Positions 53,029 to 62,078 of a stretch of DNA of 63,094 nucleotides are shown here, piece after piece; the stretch's first letter is position 1, and every line of letters starts with the position of its first letter. Under the pieces are notes generated by a model. It was not told where the DNA came from. It saw only the letters and a list, made by a program, of their open reading frames with translations, and searched no databases. The position numbers and the translations under genes were made by a program. Origin of the DNA: Lachnospiraceae bacterium. GTDB lineage: Bacteria; Bacillota; Clostridia; Lachnospirales; Lachnospiraceae. The stretch spans positions 1 to 63,094 of the forward strand of contig JAAUZJ010000052.1 in NCBI GenBank assembly GCA_014804695.1, read 5' to 3'.

Positions 53029-53862
53029 TTATTTTTCTGGCTTAAGCGCCCCGTAAAAATAACTTGCTGTTGCACCGCCGTCAATAAGGAAATCGGCTCC
53101 GGTAATAAAAGCTCCCGCCGGACTCATCAGAAGTTCCGCCACATTCGCGACCTCATCTGCCGTACCAGGTCTGCCTGCCGGACATTTTGCAAACATATTT
53201 TTATAAAAATCTCCACGAGGCCCGTTGAATTCATCAATAGCAAGCGGTGTCACAATAATTCCCGGAGAAATGGAATTAAGCCTTGCCCCTCTTTCTCCCC
53301 ATTTTACTGATTCTGCCATGACACGTTTTTCATTACAGCGTTTTGCCATTTGGTATGCGTGAAGTGTGTCTGTTATATTCTCCGGCTGCAAAATTTCAAG
53401 ATTTAATAATTCTTCTGTCGGTGTTATGGCAAGCTGCTCATCTTCCTCAGGTGTGAGCTGCTTCATACGATGTCCTGACTGGCTAGAAATCGTTACTCCA
53501 ACACCGCCCTCTGCAATCACTTTTCCAACTTCTTCTAGTAACACCGCAGTACCATACAAATCCACTTTCAATATAGCTTCAATAGGAGCCTGGCTTGGAG
53601 ATACCCCTGCAGCATTAACAAGCATTTTAATTTCTCCGTAGCTTAATGCTTTATCTATCAGTTTCAAAATAGACTCCCGTGACGATAAATCCATTTTCAC
53701 AGGCTCTGCATCAAATCCTGCATTATTCATAATTTTTGCAATATCTGTTGCATTTTCAAAGTTTTTGTCACCCATGACAATCTTTTTTCCATAGCCCATG
53801 CGTCTGGCAATCGCCATGCCGATTTGTCCTGCACCTGTTAGGATCATAACTTCTTTTTGCAT
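53029..53862 (-). CDS. Short-chain dehydrogenase/reductase
   Basis: The 277-aa SDR protein has a nucleotide-binding start (LTGAGQIGMAIARRMGYGK), VNAAGVSPSQAPIEA and a YQMAKRCNEK active-site Tyr/Lys motif. The C-terminal pattern is SPGIIVTPLAIDEFNGPRG and GADFLIDGGATASYFYG. The catalytic Ser is in VTISSQSGH. The glycine motif is TGAGQIG rather than the classical TGxxxGIG. The substrate is unknown. ATG at 53862 is preferred over an upstream in-frame GTG because AAAGGA is nine bases before it. It follows the flavodoxin gene and probably shares its promoter. Confidence 0.85.
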   Translation of the reverse strand: MQKEVMILTGAGQIGMAIARRMGYGKKIVMGDKNFENATDIAKIMNNAGFDAEPVKMDLSSRESILKLIDKALSYGEIKMLVNAAGVSPSQAPIEAILKVDLYGTAVLLEEVGKVIAEGGVGVTISSQSGHRMKQLTPEEDEQLAITPTEELLNLEILQPENITDTLHAYQMAKRCNEKRVMAESVKWGERGARLNSISPGIIVTPLAIDEFNGPRGDFYKNMFAKCPAGRPGTADEVANVAELLMSPAGAFITGADFLIDGGATASYFYGALKPEK

Positions 53863-53929
53863 TTTCACACGTCCTTTCTTCTGCCATAAATAAGAGAAAC
53901 ATGTTTACAATACTAACAAGCCGTGTTTT

Positions 53930-54436
53930 TTACGCTTCCAGCCATTGTTTCAAAGCAGCATCACATCTGCCTACACTGCTCCCCTGTATTGCCAGACCTT
54001 TTTTGATAACTGCACCCGGACAGCATTTCTTTAAATCTGCTTCACTTTTACCCATTCCACTGCCCTCATGGGTACATACTGGGCGGACTGTTTTTCCCTC
54101 AAAATTAATCTGTTCAAGAACTGTAAACATATGCATCGGCATTGTTCCCCAATAATTCGGGTACATGACTGTGACCAAATCATACTGTGACATATTCTCC
54201 GGCATTGCCACAACTTCAGGACGCACACCGCTTTGCAAATCTTTTTTCGCCTGTTCAATACAGGTATTGTAGTCTGCGGAATATGGCTTTACAGGTTCAA
54301 CTTTGAATAAATCCGCGCCTGTAATGGCCGCCGCTTTTTCCGCCACCACTTCGGTATTGCCTTTTTCAATGTATTTCAGGCTCCCGCCAAAATAATTCTC
54401 ATCTGCTCTTGAATAATATAAAATAAGTTCTTTCAT
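53930..54436 (-). CDS. Flavodoxin-family protein
   Basis: The 168-aa protein starts LILYYSRADENYFGG, continues GNTEVVAEKAAAITGADLF in the FMN phosphate-loop region, and has VTVMYPNYWGTMPMHMFTVL and VCTHEGSGMGKSEADL. These fit the flavodoxin/NAD(P)H-dependent reductase-like group seen in clostridia. The first loop differs from the classical T/SxTGNT motif. It would transfer electrons using FMN in the cytoplasm. GGAGGAG precedes the ATG. It is followed after about 67 bases by the SDR gene. Confidence 0.88.
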   Translation of the reverse strand: MKELILYYSRADENYFGGSLKYIEKGNTEVVAEKAAAITGADLFKVEPVKPYSADYNTCIEQAKKDLQSGVRPEVVAMPENMSQYDLVTVMYPNYWGTMPMHMFTVLEQINFEGKTVRPVCTHEGSGMGKSEADLKKCCPGAVIKKGLAIQGSSVGRCDAALKQWLEA

Positions 54437-54480
54437 TGTGCTCCTCCAATCAAATATATCTTTTATTTTGTTACAATTAC

Positions 54481-54509
54481 ATTCTAAACAGAATCAGCTT
54501 ATCAATCAA
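54481..54509 (-). promoter_or_regulatory. Promoter of the flavodoxin-SDR unit
   Basis: On the minus strand -35 TTGATT (complement of 54504-54509) and -10 TAGAAT (54481-54486) with a 17-base spacer, 45 bases before the flavodoxin start. Confidence 0.65.
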
Positions 54510-54546
54510 TTCGATTTTTAACAGCATATAATAAGTTTTTCTTATA

Positions 54547-54591
54547 TAAAATCAGAACCGTTTTAGACAAATGAGCTAAAACGGTTCTGAT
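54547..54591 (-). terminator. Terminator of the LysR gene
   Basis: ATCAGAACCGTTTTAG (54551-54566) and CTAAAACGGTTCTGAT (54576-54591) form a perfect 16-bp stem with a 9-base loop. On the minus strand TTTTATATAAG follows. Confidence 0.85.
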
Positions 54592-54624
54592 TGATATATT
54601 CTTTAGTATATTGTTATGTAATAA

Positions 54625-55509
54625 TCACATTTCAAACTTACCTTTTAAAATCCCGGCAAACTCTTCTGACATACTTTTTGTATTTTCTTTTTTCCAAAAA
54701 ACACAATAATTCCTCTTAACCGGCTCGTCTCCACGATACAACGGAATCCTCACGATATTTGTTCCAAGGCTGCCCTCTATAGGCGTTCCTTCACTTGGCA
54801 TAAATCCTTTTCCGCTGATCACAAGCGTCCTTGCCTCTTCCATGTTATCAGCAAATAATTTTTCTCCCTGAAAACCGATAATCGTTTGATAATATTCTGC
54901 TTCGGTTTCTTTTTCCGCATCCGACGATACAAGGATACATGGCATATTTTTTAATTCCTGCACTGTTACTTTGTCCAAAGACGATATCGGATTCCGGCTT
55001 GCAATCTCTATATGTGTAACAGAAGATGTAAGGATCATATTGATATATTCACCTGAAAATGCTCTGCGTTGATCATTAAATGCCAAATCTATTTCATTTA
55101 GCACAAGCATATGATACAGTTCATCATGGTTGCCGTAAAAAACCTCCACCGGAATATCCTGATACTTTCCCGTAAATTCCTCCAGTGCAAGATGAAATTC
55201 CTGACCACTGTAACACCGTAAAAATCCTACCTTTAAGCATTCCTGTTCCCCACCCGCCAATCTTGTAGTTTCCCTGACAATCTGCTCATAATCGGCAATC
55301 AGCACAAGACTTTTTTTGTAAAAATATTCACCTGCGGGCGTCAATTCAAATTTGCGTTTTTTCCGTTCCAGAAGCAAAAATCCCAATTCTCTTTCCAATG
55401 CCTGTATCTGCTGTGATATGGCGGATTGTGAGATATTGCACTCATAAGCTGCCTCCGAAAAACTTCCCAGCCTCACAACAGCCTGAAAATATTTCATCTG
55501 CCTTAACAA
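54625..55509 (-). CDS. LysR-family transcriptional regulator
   Basis: The protein of 294 aa has a winged-helix N-terminus (LRQMKYFQAVVRLGSFSEAA, then NISQSAISQQIQALERELG) and a LysR substrate-binding domain (KVGFLRCYSGQEFHLALEEF). Start choice: an in-frame TTG at 55509 has AGAGGTG six bases before it; the GTG at 55518 overlaps that site. It lies upstream of the flavodoxin-SDR genes in the same direction but is separated by a strong terminator, so it is a likely but unproven regulator of them. Confidence 0.9.
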   Translation of the reverse strand: MLRQMKYFQAVVRLGSFSEAAYECNISQSAISQQIQALERELGFLLLERKKRKFELTPAGEYFYKKSLVLIADYEQIVRETTRLAGGEQECLKVGFLRCYSGQEFHLALEEFTGKYQDIPVEVFYGNHDELYHMLVLNEIDLAFNDQRRAFSGEYINMILTSSVTHIEIASRNPISSLDKVTVQELKNMPCILVSSDAEKETEAEYYQTIIGFQGEKLFADNMEEARTLVISGKGFMPSEGTPIEGSLGTNIVRIPLYRGDEPVKRNYCVFWKKENTKSMSEEFAGILKGKFEM

Positions 55510-55622
55510 AATGTTCACCTCTATTCAGCGTTCATATTGCTTTTTATTATATTCAATTGAGCAAAGGCTTTCAACAGCATCTTTATCGCAATATTTTTTT
55601 GCATAATAACTTTATAAAATAA

Positions 55623-55651
55623 TTGCATAATTCACTTATCGCATATATACT
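55623..55651 (+). promoter_or_regulatory. Promoter of the tandem-hairpin RNA
   Basis: -35 TTGCAT (55623-55628) and -10 TATACT (55646-55651) with a 17-base spacer. The predicted start is near 55657. Confidence 0.65.
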
Positions 55652-55656
55652 ATAGT

Positions 55657-55862
55657 TAATAGATAGGCTATATGCCTATCATGTGGGCTGACACAATAAA
55701 TCCGAAATTCTTTCCGGACTTCGGGTGCCGGACAGTTGGCTGGCAACAGAAAAACCAGAATTTCTTATCGGACTTCGGGTGCCGAGCAGTTGGCGGACAA
55801 CAGAAAAATCAGCCGTTAAAAGAAGATGTTATCAGCTACGGCCGATACATCTTCTTTTTAAA
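55657..55862 (+). ncRNA. Candidate noncoding RNA, about 205 nt, with tandem hairpins
   Basis: After the promoter come a GATAGGC/GCCTATC hairpin (55662-55680) and two copies of a 54-bp unit. A strong terminator closes it: AAAAGAAGATGT (55818-55829) with ACATCTTCTTTT (55847-55858) and a T-run. Each unit can fold two hairpins: one with a UUCG loop (CCGGAC-UUCG-GGUGCCGG in copy 1, UCGGAC-UUCG-GGUGCCGA in copy 2) and one with a GUUG/CAAC stem. The change C-G to U-A between copies keeps the pairing. A frame with an 18-aa repeat is open through it but has no ribosome binding site. Confidence 0.6.
55705..55812. repeat. Two tandem 54-bp repeats
   Basis: GGACTTCGGGTGCCG recurs at 55716 and 55770, and AACAGAAAAA at the matching offset. 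About 47 of 54 positions agree between the copies. No further copy was noticed in the window. Confidence 0.85.
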
Positions 55863-55888
55863 TTTAATGACAAAAGGATACAATGCTT

Positions 55889-55966
55889 ATGACAAAAAAA
55901 CATGCAATTAATATCATTAGCAAATGTGCAAAACATATTCAAAAGCAACAATCTAAATATTATTAA
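55889..55966 (+). CDS. Very short protein, possible truncated PBECR4-like N-terminus (25 aa)
   Basis: MTKKHAINIISKCAKHIQKQ and then SKYY before a TAA. AAAGGA lies ten bases upstream of this ATG, and an in-frame ATG two codons earlier is also possible. The start resembles the N-terminus of clostridial phage-type PBECR4 nuclease-like proteins as I recall them. Only this start is present, so it would be a remnant. The stretch 55967-56100 after it shows nothing else. Confidence 0.3.
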   Translation: MTKKHAINIISKCAKHIQKQQSKYY

Positions 55967-56101
55967 AAAATGCCTTCCAAAAGAATTCTTGGCTCAAATC
56001 GAGCCCTCTCTTTTGAAAGATACAAAATCAAACTTATGATCTTATGTAAATCCTTGAATACCAGAATTTTATCCCTAAGCAGAATAGAAATAAACACTTC
56101 A

Positions 56102-56150
56102 TTGACATTTCTAACTTTTCAAGCTAAAATATATATTACAAGTGTAATAT
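56102..56150 (+). promoter_or_regulatory. blaI promoter with BlaI-type operator
   Basis: -35 TTGACA (56102-56107), 17-base spacer, -10 TAAAAT (56125-56130). The palindrome ATATTACA-AG-TGTAATAT (56133-56150) directly follows and covers the transcription start. It matches the TTACAnnTGTAA core of BlaI/MecI operators, so BlaI should repress its own promoter. Confidence 0.82.
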
Positions 56151-56167
56151 TTAAGGAGGACTCATAA

Positions 56168-56569
56168 GTGAAAACATTACCTCAAATTTCCGAAGCCGAG
56201 TTCGAAGTTATGAAAATCGTATGGAAATATGCTCCCATCAACACAAATGAAATAACCGAACGCTTAACTAAAACAACAAACTGGAGTCCCAAAACGATTC
56301 AAACCCTGATTAAACGTCTGGTAACAAAAGGTGCGCTTACATACGAAAAGCAAAGCCGGATATTCGTTTACACTCCACTAATAAAAGAACAAGAATACAT
56401 CGGACAGGAAAGCAATACTTTTCTTGAGCGATATTATGACGGAAATATTACTTCAATGCTTTCTGCCTATATAGAGAATGATAAGCTATCCGAATCTGAA
56501 ATAGATACCCTGCGTTCGCTTCTCCGAAAGGGCGCCCAAAAACATCACCTAAACTCACAAGTTGAATAA
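56168..56569 (+). CDS. blaI: BlaI/MecI-family repressor
   Basis: The 133-aa protein matches BlaI in length. The winged helix reads SEAEFEVMKIVWKYAPINTN, TTNWSPKTIQTLIKRLVTKG and ALTYEKQSRIFVYTPLI, and a C-terminal dimerisation helix ends SEIDTLRSLLRKG. BlaI dimers bind TACAnnTGTA palindromes and are inactivated on BlaR1 signalling. The start is a GTG with AAGGAGG eight bases upstream. It is followed after 15 bases by blaR1. Confidence 0.94.
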   Translation: MKTLPQISEAEFEVMKIVWKYAPINTNEITERLTKTTNWSPKTIQTLIKRLVTKGALTYEKQSRIFVYTPLIKEQEYIGQESNTFLERYYDGNITSMLSAYIENDKLSESEIDTLRSLLRKGAQKHHLNSQVE

Positions 56570-56584
56570 ACATGGAGGCTTAAC

Positions 56585-58384
56585 ATGGCAGATTTCGGAA
56601 TACGTTTTTTTCTTTGTAATATTTTAATTTGCCCTATCATAGGCATACTTCTTATGATAAAACAGGTATTGAGAAATCATCTGACCAGCCGGATACAGTT
56701 CAATTTATGGTTCCTGCTGCTTGGACTGTTGGCAGTTCCGTTTATACCTATTCGTCCGGTTGGATTTTCACAGATTTTCTCATTGATTGACAAGTGGAAA
56801 AACGCTGCATCATCCAACACGAAAACTATTACGGAAACGGCAGTAAATGTGAGTGCGATTGGCACTACAAAACAGATAAATGACTTTGCGCTGTCCGTAA
56901 GCAGCAAGACGCCATCTGTTATCGGACTCATACTGTTTGGAATATGGCTGATTGGCATCTTTGCAATGCTGCTTTTAGTAATTAAATCGAAAGCTCGTCT
57001 TAAAGCCTTGAAAAAATCTGCGCTTCCTTTGCAGAGCAGGAAAGTCCGTATGTTATACGGCAACTGTCTGAGCGAACTGAAGATAAAACGGGACATTCCC
57101 ATTTACAGCACCGCCTTTTTGAAATCCCCTATCATTGTAGGCTTATTCAGACCTTGTATTTATCTGCCAATCCACCTGATCTCGGATTTCAATGCTGCGG
57201 ATATGCGGTATATGCTGCTGCATGAATTACAGCATTACAAACACAAGGATGCCATTGCAAGCTATCTTATGAACTTTTTTGGCATACTTTATTGGTTTAA
57301 TCCTTTGGTATGGTATGCGCTGAAAGAAATGCGTAATGACAGGGAAGTTGCCTGTGATACTTCTGTCCTGAAACTCCTTAACGAAAGTGATTATGAAAAT
57401 TATGGCAATACATTAATAAATTTTGCAGAAAAAGTTTCACTAACGCCTTTTCCCTTTGCCACCGGAATCAGCGGAACCATGAGACAGATGCAGAAAAGAA
57501 TCATCAATATTTCCTCTTATCAAAAACCTTCTGTCTGGACAAGAATAAAGGGAACCGGAATTTTTGCTATCATTGCGGTTTTGCTTTTGGGGCTTACCCC
57601 GATGCTCTCCACCTATGCGGCAGAACAAAGTTATTATAAATGGAACGTATCCTCTGAAAAAATTGACTTGATTGACTTGTCTGCATATTTTAATGGATAT
57701 GAGGGAAGTTTTGTCTTATATGACCTTAAAAATGATACATGGAGCATTTATGACATGGATCATGCCACTTTACAGACAGCGCCAAATTCTACATATAAAA
57801 TATATGACGCACTGTTTGGATTGGAAGAAGGCATTATCACACCAAAAGATTCTTTTATGGCATGGAACGGAGCAGATTACCCATTTGAAGCATGGAACGC
57901 TGATCAGAATCTGTATTCTGCAATGCAATCCTCCGTCAACTGGTACTTTCAGGAAATAGACAGACAGCTCGGCACATCTGCCCTCCGCAGTTACATTAAT
58001 CAAATAGGATATGGAAATGAAATTATAAATTCAGACCTTTCCTCTTATTGGATGCAGTCAGCACTAAAAATTTCCCCGGTGGAGCAAGTTGAACTTTTGA
58101 CAAACTTATACAATAATGACTTTGGCTTTTCCCCGGAGAATGTAAATGCTGTAAAGGATTCCATCTGCCTTTTTTCATCTAAAAATGAAAGTTTTTACGG
58201 AAAGACCGGAACCGGACGGATAAATGACAATGACATAAACGGTTGGTTTATTGGCTATATAGAAACCGCTGACAGCACATACTTTTTTGCCACCAATATC
58301 CAGTCCACAGAAAATGCCACCGGCAGCAACGCATCAGAAATCTCCTTCTCCGTTTTATCCGATATGGGTATATGGAAACAATAA
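56585..58384 (+). CDS. blaR1: BlaR1-type beta-lactam sensor/metalloprotease
   Basis: The 599-aa membrane protein has an N-terminal M56 protease region with four helices and the zinc motif HELQHYKH (His213 and His217; Glu214). A C-terminal class D beta-lactamase-like sensor follows. Its motifs are STYK near 401-404 (acylated Ser), SSV near 449, YGN near 476, YWMQSALKISPVEQVEL and KTG near 540. Acylation by a beta-lactam would activate the protease and relieve BlaI repression. No beta-lactamase gene is present in the window; the nearest BlaI-boxed target is the 757-aa protein operon. Confidence 0.94.
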   Translation: MADFGIRFFLCNILICPIIGILLMIKQVLRNHLTSRIQFNLWFLLLGLLAVPFIPIRPVGFSQIFSLIDKWKNAASSNTKTITETAVNVSAIGTTKQINDFALSVSSKTPSVIGLILFGIWLIGIFAMLLLVIKSKARLKALKKSALPLQSRKVRMLYGNCLSELKIKRDIPIYSTAFLKSPIIVGLFRPCIYLPIHLISDFNAADMRYMLLHELQHYKHKDAIASYLMNFFGILYWFNPLVWYALKEMRNDREVACDTSVLKLLNESDYENYGNTLINFAEKVSLTPFPFATGISGTMRQMQKRIINISSYQKPSVWTRIKGTGIFAIIAVLLLGLTPMLSTYAAEQSYYKWNVSSEKIDLIDLSAYFNGYEGSFVLYDLKNDTWSIYDMDHATLQTAPNSTYKIYDALFGLEEGIITPKDSFMAWNGADYPFEAWNADQNLYSAMQSSVNWYFQEIDRQLGTSALRSYINQIGYGNEIINSDLSSYWMQSALKISPVEQVELLTNLYNNDFGFSPENVNAVKDSICLFSSKNESFYGKTGTGRINDNDINGWFIGYIETADSTYFFATNIQSTENATGSNASEISFSVLSDMGIWKQ

Positions 58385-58456
58385 AAATCTGATCTACAAC
58401 TATCCATTGAAGAAAATAATGCTCCTTTTTCTTTCAACGCCAGGCAATACCCATAA

Positions 58457-59686
58457 TTACTCTCTGATAATCCGGTATTGGTATTCCGGTATATTTGAAA
58501 TCCCATCATCCAGAATTTTGTTCCCCAAATACTGAAAGCTGCCATCTTCTGCAAACTGCACTGTAAGTTCATGCGTTATCACTGCATCATCACATAAAAT
58601 CATGCTGCACACTGCATCCACAGTTAAAGTGATCGTCCCATCATCGTTTTCCCTGATGTCCGTAACCTCTGGAAGGGAAGTTCCAAAATAGGTAGGAGAA
58701 TAATTTAAACAGCCTAACCATGCCCATACATAAGTCTGTTTTTCTTCGTCAAATACCGCATAGTCTTGTATCTCCGCTGCTGTTATAGGAAGATATTCCA
58801 TAATAAGCCTCTCAAACTCATCTTTTGGTATTCCGTCCGGATAATCCTCCGAAGGAAACTGCTTCTGATATTTCATTGCATATAAATATTCATACATCCC
58901 ATTATAGTCCAAATCTTCCATATGATCAGTATCCCAATTAGAACACAAAAGGTTATTTCCCTGATAAGCTATTCCAAGTACACACTTCTCAGACATTTTC
59001 CTATTTTCATCTGTCATAGGCTTTATTCTGAGCATACAGCTTCCATCCACAATCTCCGTCACTTCTGGCAGTTCCGGCACACATAACTCATAACAAAACC
59101 AGCTTTTATCTGTATACTTCCATTCTTTTATTTTGGTATAGTAAATATATGACATAACAGGTTTGCCATCATTTCCCCATGTAAAGTTTGAAGCCACAAC
59201 ATACATATCATTGCCATCACAAATATATTTTTCCCTGCTAATACTTCCATCAAAATGTATTTCATAAATTATCTCAGTACCGTCATTCCCTTCCGTACAC
59301 GAAATTAAGAAATTTTCAAATTGCTCATAATTCTCAATATTGGAATATACTATATTCGTCCGGACAGGGTTTCCTGTTTCCTTAATCTTTTCCGTCATTT
59401 TATAAAGTGCTTCATCTGAAAGCGTATCATTTGATGCGTCACCTATACATACATCTTTATAAATGTCTGCTATAAGCTCCATTATTCTCTTACAGTCAGT
59501 TTCCGCTTCTTCTCTCTCATCAGCGTTCACCGGAAGATCATATCCCTTTTCTATCTGCCTGTCTATGTCAGATGCAACCTCATCCGTCACACCTTTTTGA
59601 TTTTCTTCCTCTTTTCCACAAGCACATATTAAAGCAACGCATAGAATCATATTAGCTAATATAATACGGTTTTTCGTTAATTTCAT
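58457..59686 (-). CDS. Unrecognised lipoprotein with one copy of a repeated module (409 aa)
   Basis: The signal peptide ends at a lipobox-like LICAC (Cys23) followed by GKEEE, so it is probably membrane anchored by lipid. The body holds one module whose C-terminal half reads RIKPMTDENRKMSEKCVLGI, SNWDTDHMEDLDYNGMYEYL and DDGTITLTVDAVCSM, and ends GSFQYLGNK. The same pattern appears twice in the adjacent 757-aa protein. It may belong to a DUF6070-like group, but I am not sure. ATG at 59686 has GAGG eight bases before it. It is the second gene of the BlaI-boxed operon, 52 bases after the first, and converges on blaR1 with a 72-base gap. Confidence 0.75.
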   Translation of the reverse strand: MKLTKNRIILANMILCVALICACGKEEENQKGVTDEVASDIDRQIEKGYDLPVNADEREEAETDCKRIMELIADIYKDVCIGDASNDTLSDEALYKMTEKIKETGNPVRTNIVYSNIENYEQFENFLISCTEGNDGTEIIYEIHFDGSISREKYICDGNDMYVVASNFTWGNDGKPVMSYIYYTKIKEWKYTDKSWFCYELCVPELPEVTEIVDGSCMLRIKPMTDENRKMSEKCVLGIAYQGNNLLCSNWDTDHMEDLDYNGMYEYLYAMKYQKQFPSEDYPDGIPKDEFERLIMEYLPITAAEIQDYAVFDEEKQTYVWAWLGCLNYSPTYFGTSLPEVTDIRENDDGTITLTVDAVCSMILCDDAVITHELTVQFAEDGSFQYLGNKILDDGISNIPEYQYRIIRE

Positions 59687-59738
59687 AACGCTGACCTCGG
59701 TTTCTTCATTATATCCTCTTTTTAACTGCAATATTTTC

Positions 59739-62012
59739 TCAATATTTTGTTCTTCCTACCTTCGGCACTTCAAGCTCCTTCTGCTCTATTGAATTGGACA
59801 GATACCTGAATGTTCCATCATCGAACGGCTGCACCACAATCGTATTAGCAAATGCACAGTCAGAATTGTAATCCGCCCAGACTCCATCAACATAAAGCGT
59901 GATTGTTCCATCCCCGTTCTTTTTATAATCCACTACTTCTCCAAATGGGGGATACTGCCTTGGAAATATCATCTCATATTCATAACTGCCCGTGTTCGCA
60001 TTATAACCACAATATTCCCTCACCTGCTCTATTGATACCGGAAAGCAGGTTGTCATGATACGTTCATAAATTTCTGCCGGAATCTGACCTTTTTCTGATT
60101 TAATTTCTTCACCTGTGTAAATCCGATATATATCCTCAAACATACATGGCATCAAAATTTCTTCAACATTACCGGCATCCCAGTTTGTTACGAGCATATC
60201 ATAGTTTACATAACTAAGCCCATATATATACTTTTTTGTCATTTCCCTACAATCATCAGATAATGGTTTTACTCTGTAATATTCCCGCAGGTTTCCATGC
60301 ATAATCGTCTCGGCATATGTGTAAATAAAATATCCTTTCTCCGTCAATTTTATTTCTTCCAACTCATTACTTGTAACGCTTTTTATTTCGGGTATGCCGC
60401 CTTCCTGCCAACCGATTGAAACATGAAAAGATTGTATTTTCCCGCTTCTGTGAATAAATGTCACCGCACCTATATTTCCATCTTTGTTTACTTTAAATAT
60501 CGTAACCATCGCATCCGCACCGGAAGAATAATGGGAATAAAATTCTTCTATTTTCTGATAATTTTCCATATTGATATCATCCGAAACACTTACAAGCCCC
60601 TGTTTTCCCAAACATCTTACTACACTTTTTCTCTTTTCATCAGAAAAATTCTTAATACGGGAGTAATCGTTTCCGTAATATTCAACTTCGGCATCTTTGT
60701 AAAACTCCATGCACTGATTTGCCGCTGACACTGCCTCAGTCTGTAAACGCTGTTCGTCCTCCGCACCAAGAGTTATTCCTCCATAGTATTCCTGCCATTC
60801 ATCATCAGACAGCCTTTCCGTATACCATGTAATCTCCACATTTTCCGCTGATGAGATTACATGATTGGATACATACTGAAAACCGCCGTCTTCCAATGGC
60901 CTTATCACCACTTCATGGCAAAATGCATTCTCCAGATTTTTATCCGGCCAGACTGCTCTCACAGTAAGTTTGATTGTTCCATCCTGATTTTCTTCATAGG
61001 CTGTCACTTCGGGATATGGGATACATGGCGTAGGTGCAAAGTCATACGCTCCTCTTGCCCTGTACCTGTATGTTTCAGTATCCTCATGGTATATTGTATA
61101 TTGTTGCAATGTTTGACTGTCTATCTGAAAAAAAGTTTGAAACACACTCTCAAACTCTGATTTTGTAATTTCATAATTAATGCCTTGCTCAAAGATCTCG
61201 AATGAAGCATACTGCCCATCCTTCATCCGATACAAAACCTCGTATAAATCATAAAAATTAAGTTCTTTAAAATCTTTTTCACTCCAATCGGAAGTAAATA
61301 AATTATTCAGTTCATATCCTATTGTCCTTACATATTTCCGGGTAAGTTCCCGACACTTTTCATCTAGTGGCTCTATCCTGACTGCCGTATGTCCGGATGG
61401 CCCGTCAAATCCCGGCATATGGTATTCCTCAAAAAACAGATATTCTCCCTCGGAATAATCCCATGTATATGCCGGATAATCTTGGTTGCTTATAGTTTCC
61501 AAACTGCCCCCTTTATACAGATAATGACTGCTCTCTACCTCCACATTTCCGTCTTTTGCTGTGAATTCATATTTTAAAAAACTAATTCCTGATATCACAA
61601 CAATAAGCTCTGCTTTAGCTTCTTCTCCTGCCTCCACGCTTCTGCAAAACTGCCTTATCTGCTCCGGACAAACCATGTCTATCTGGTTCTCACTGTCAAC
61701 TGCCGCATATCCATACTCACCTAATCGATTTACAATGTTGCGTATTACTTCCAGACTGCCTATTGTATTTTTTTCTATCGCTTCTTCATTAATATCCTGG
61801 CAAATTGCTTCTATATCCTCTATCGTTATTGTACTTTCTCCTGCGTAATTGCTTTCTTTAGAAATATCAACTTCATTGTTTATTTCCCCTACATCTAATG
61901 TTGTCTTTAACTCATTGCTCTTTTCTTGCCACATGGTAATGCTAAATCCTGTCATCACAAATAATATAATGAATACGATTATTAATAGCTGCTTTTTCTC
62001 TTTTATCTTCAT
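59739..62012 (-). CDS. Unrecognised membrane-anchored protein with two module copies (757 aa)
   Basis: A single N-terminal membrane helix (LLIIVFIILFVMTGFSITMW) leads into an extracellular region of two modules, at about residues 50-390 and 425-750. Matching stretches are RIEPLDEKCRELTRKYVRTI and RVKPLSDDCREMTKKYIYGL; SDWSEKDFKELNFYDLYEVL and TNWDAGNVEEILMPCMFEDI; QDGTIKLTVRAVWPD and GDGTITLYVDGVWAD; GGFQYVSN and GTFRYLSN. Each module resembles the single module of the downstream lipoprotein. No catalytic motif is apparent. The GGAG directly abuts the ATG, an unusual spacing. The promoter carries two BlaI-type boxes. Confidence 0.78.
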   Translation of the reverse strand: MKIKEKKQLLIIVFIILFVMTGFSITMWQEKSNELKTTLDVGEINNEVDISKESNYAGESTITIEDIEAICQDINEEAIEKNTIGSLEVIRNIVNRLGEYGYAAVDSENQIDMVCPEQIRQFCRSVEAGEEAKAELIVVISGISFLKYEFTAKDGNVEVESSHYLYKGGSLETISNQDYPAYTWDYSEGEYLFFEEYHMPGFDGPSGHTAVRIEPLDEKCRELTRKYVRTIGYELNNLFTSDWSEKDFKELNFYDLYEVLYRMKDGQYASFEIFEQGINYEITKSEFESVFQTFFQIDSQTLQQYTIYHEDTETYRYRARGAYDFAPTPCIPYPEVTAYEENQDGTIKLTVRAVWPDKNLENAFCHEVVIRPLEDGGFQYVSNHVISSAENVEITWYTERLSDDEWQEYYGGITLGAEDEQRLQTEAVSAANQCMEFYKDAEVEYYGNDYSRIKNFSDEKRKSVVRCLGKQGLVSVSDDINMENYQKIEEFYSHYSSGADAMVTIFKVNKDGNIGAVTFIHRSGKIQSFHVSIGWQEGGIPEIKSVTSNELEEIKLTEKGYFIYTYAETIMHGNLREYYRVKPLSDDCREMTKKYIYGLSYVNYDMLVTNWDAGNVEEILMPCMFEDIYRIYTGEEIKSEKGQIPAEIYERIMTTCFPVSIEQVREYCGYNANTGSYEYEMIFPRQYPPFGEVVDYKKNGDGTITLYVDGVWADYNSDCAFANTIVVQPFDDGTFRYLSNSIEQKELEVPKVGRTKY

Positions 62013-62078
62013 CTCCTATGTTTTACCTTTCACTTAACTTTCATCATATAGCGCTAATATAAATTTTCCACAAAAATA

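Noticed and set aside
55672..55911. 79-codon frame with an 18-residue repeat
   Set aside because: No ribosome binding site, it crosses a strong terminator, and base-pairing is preserved between repeats; treated as RNA, with the coding option mentioned.
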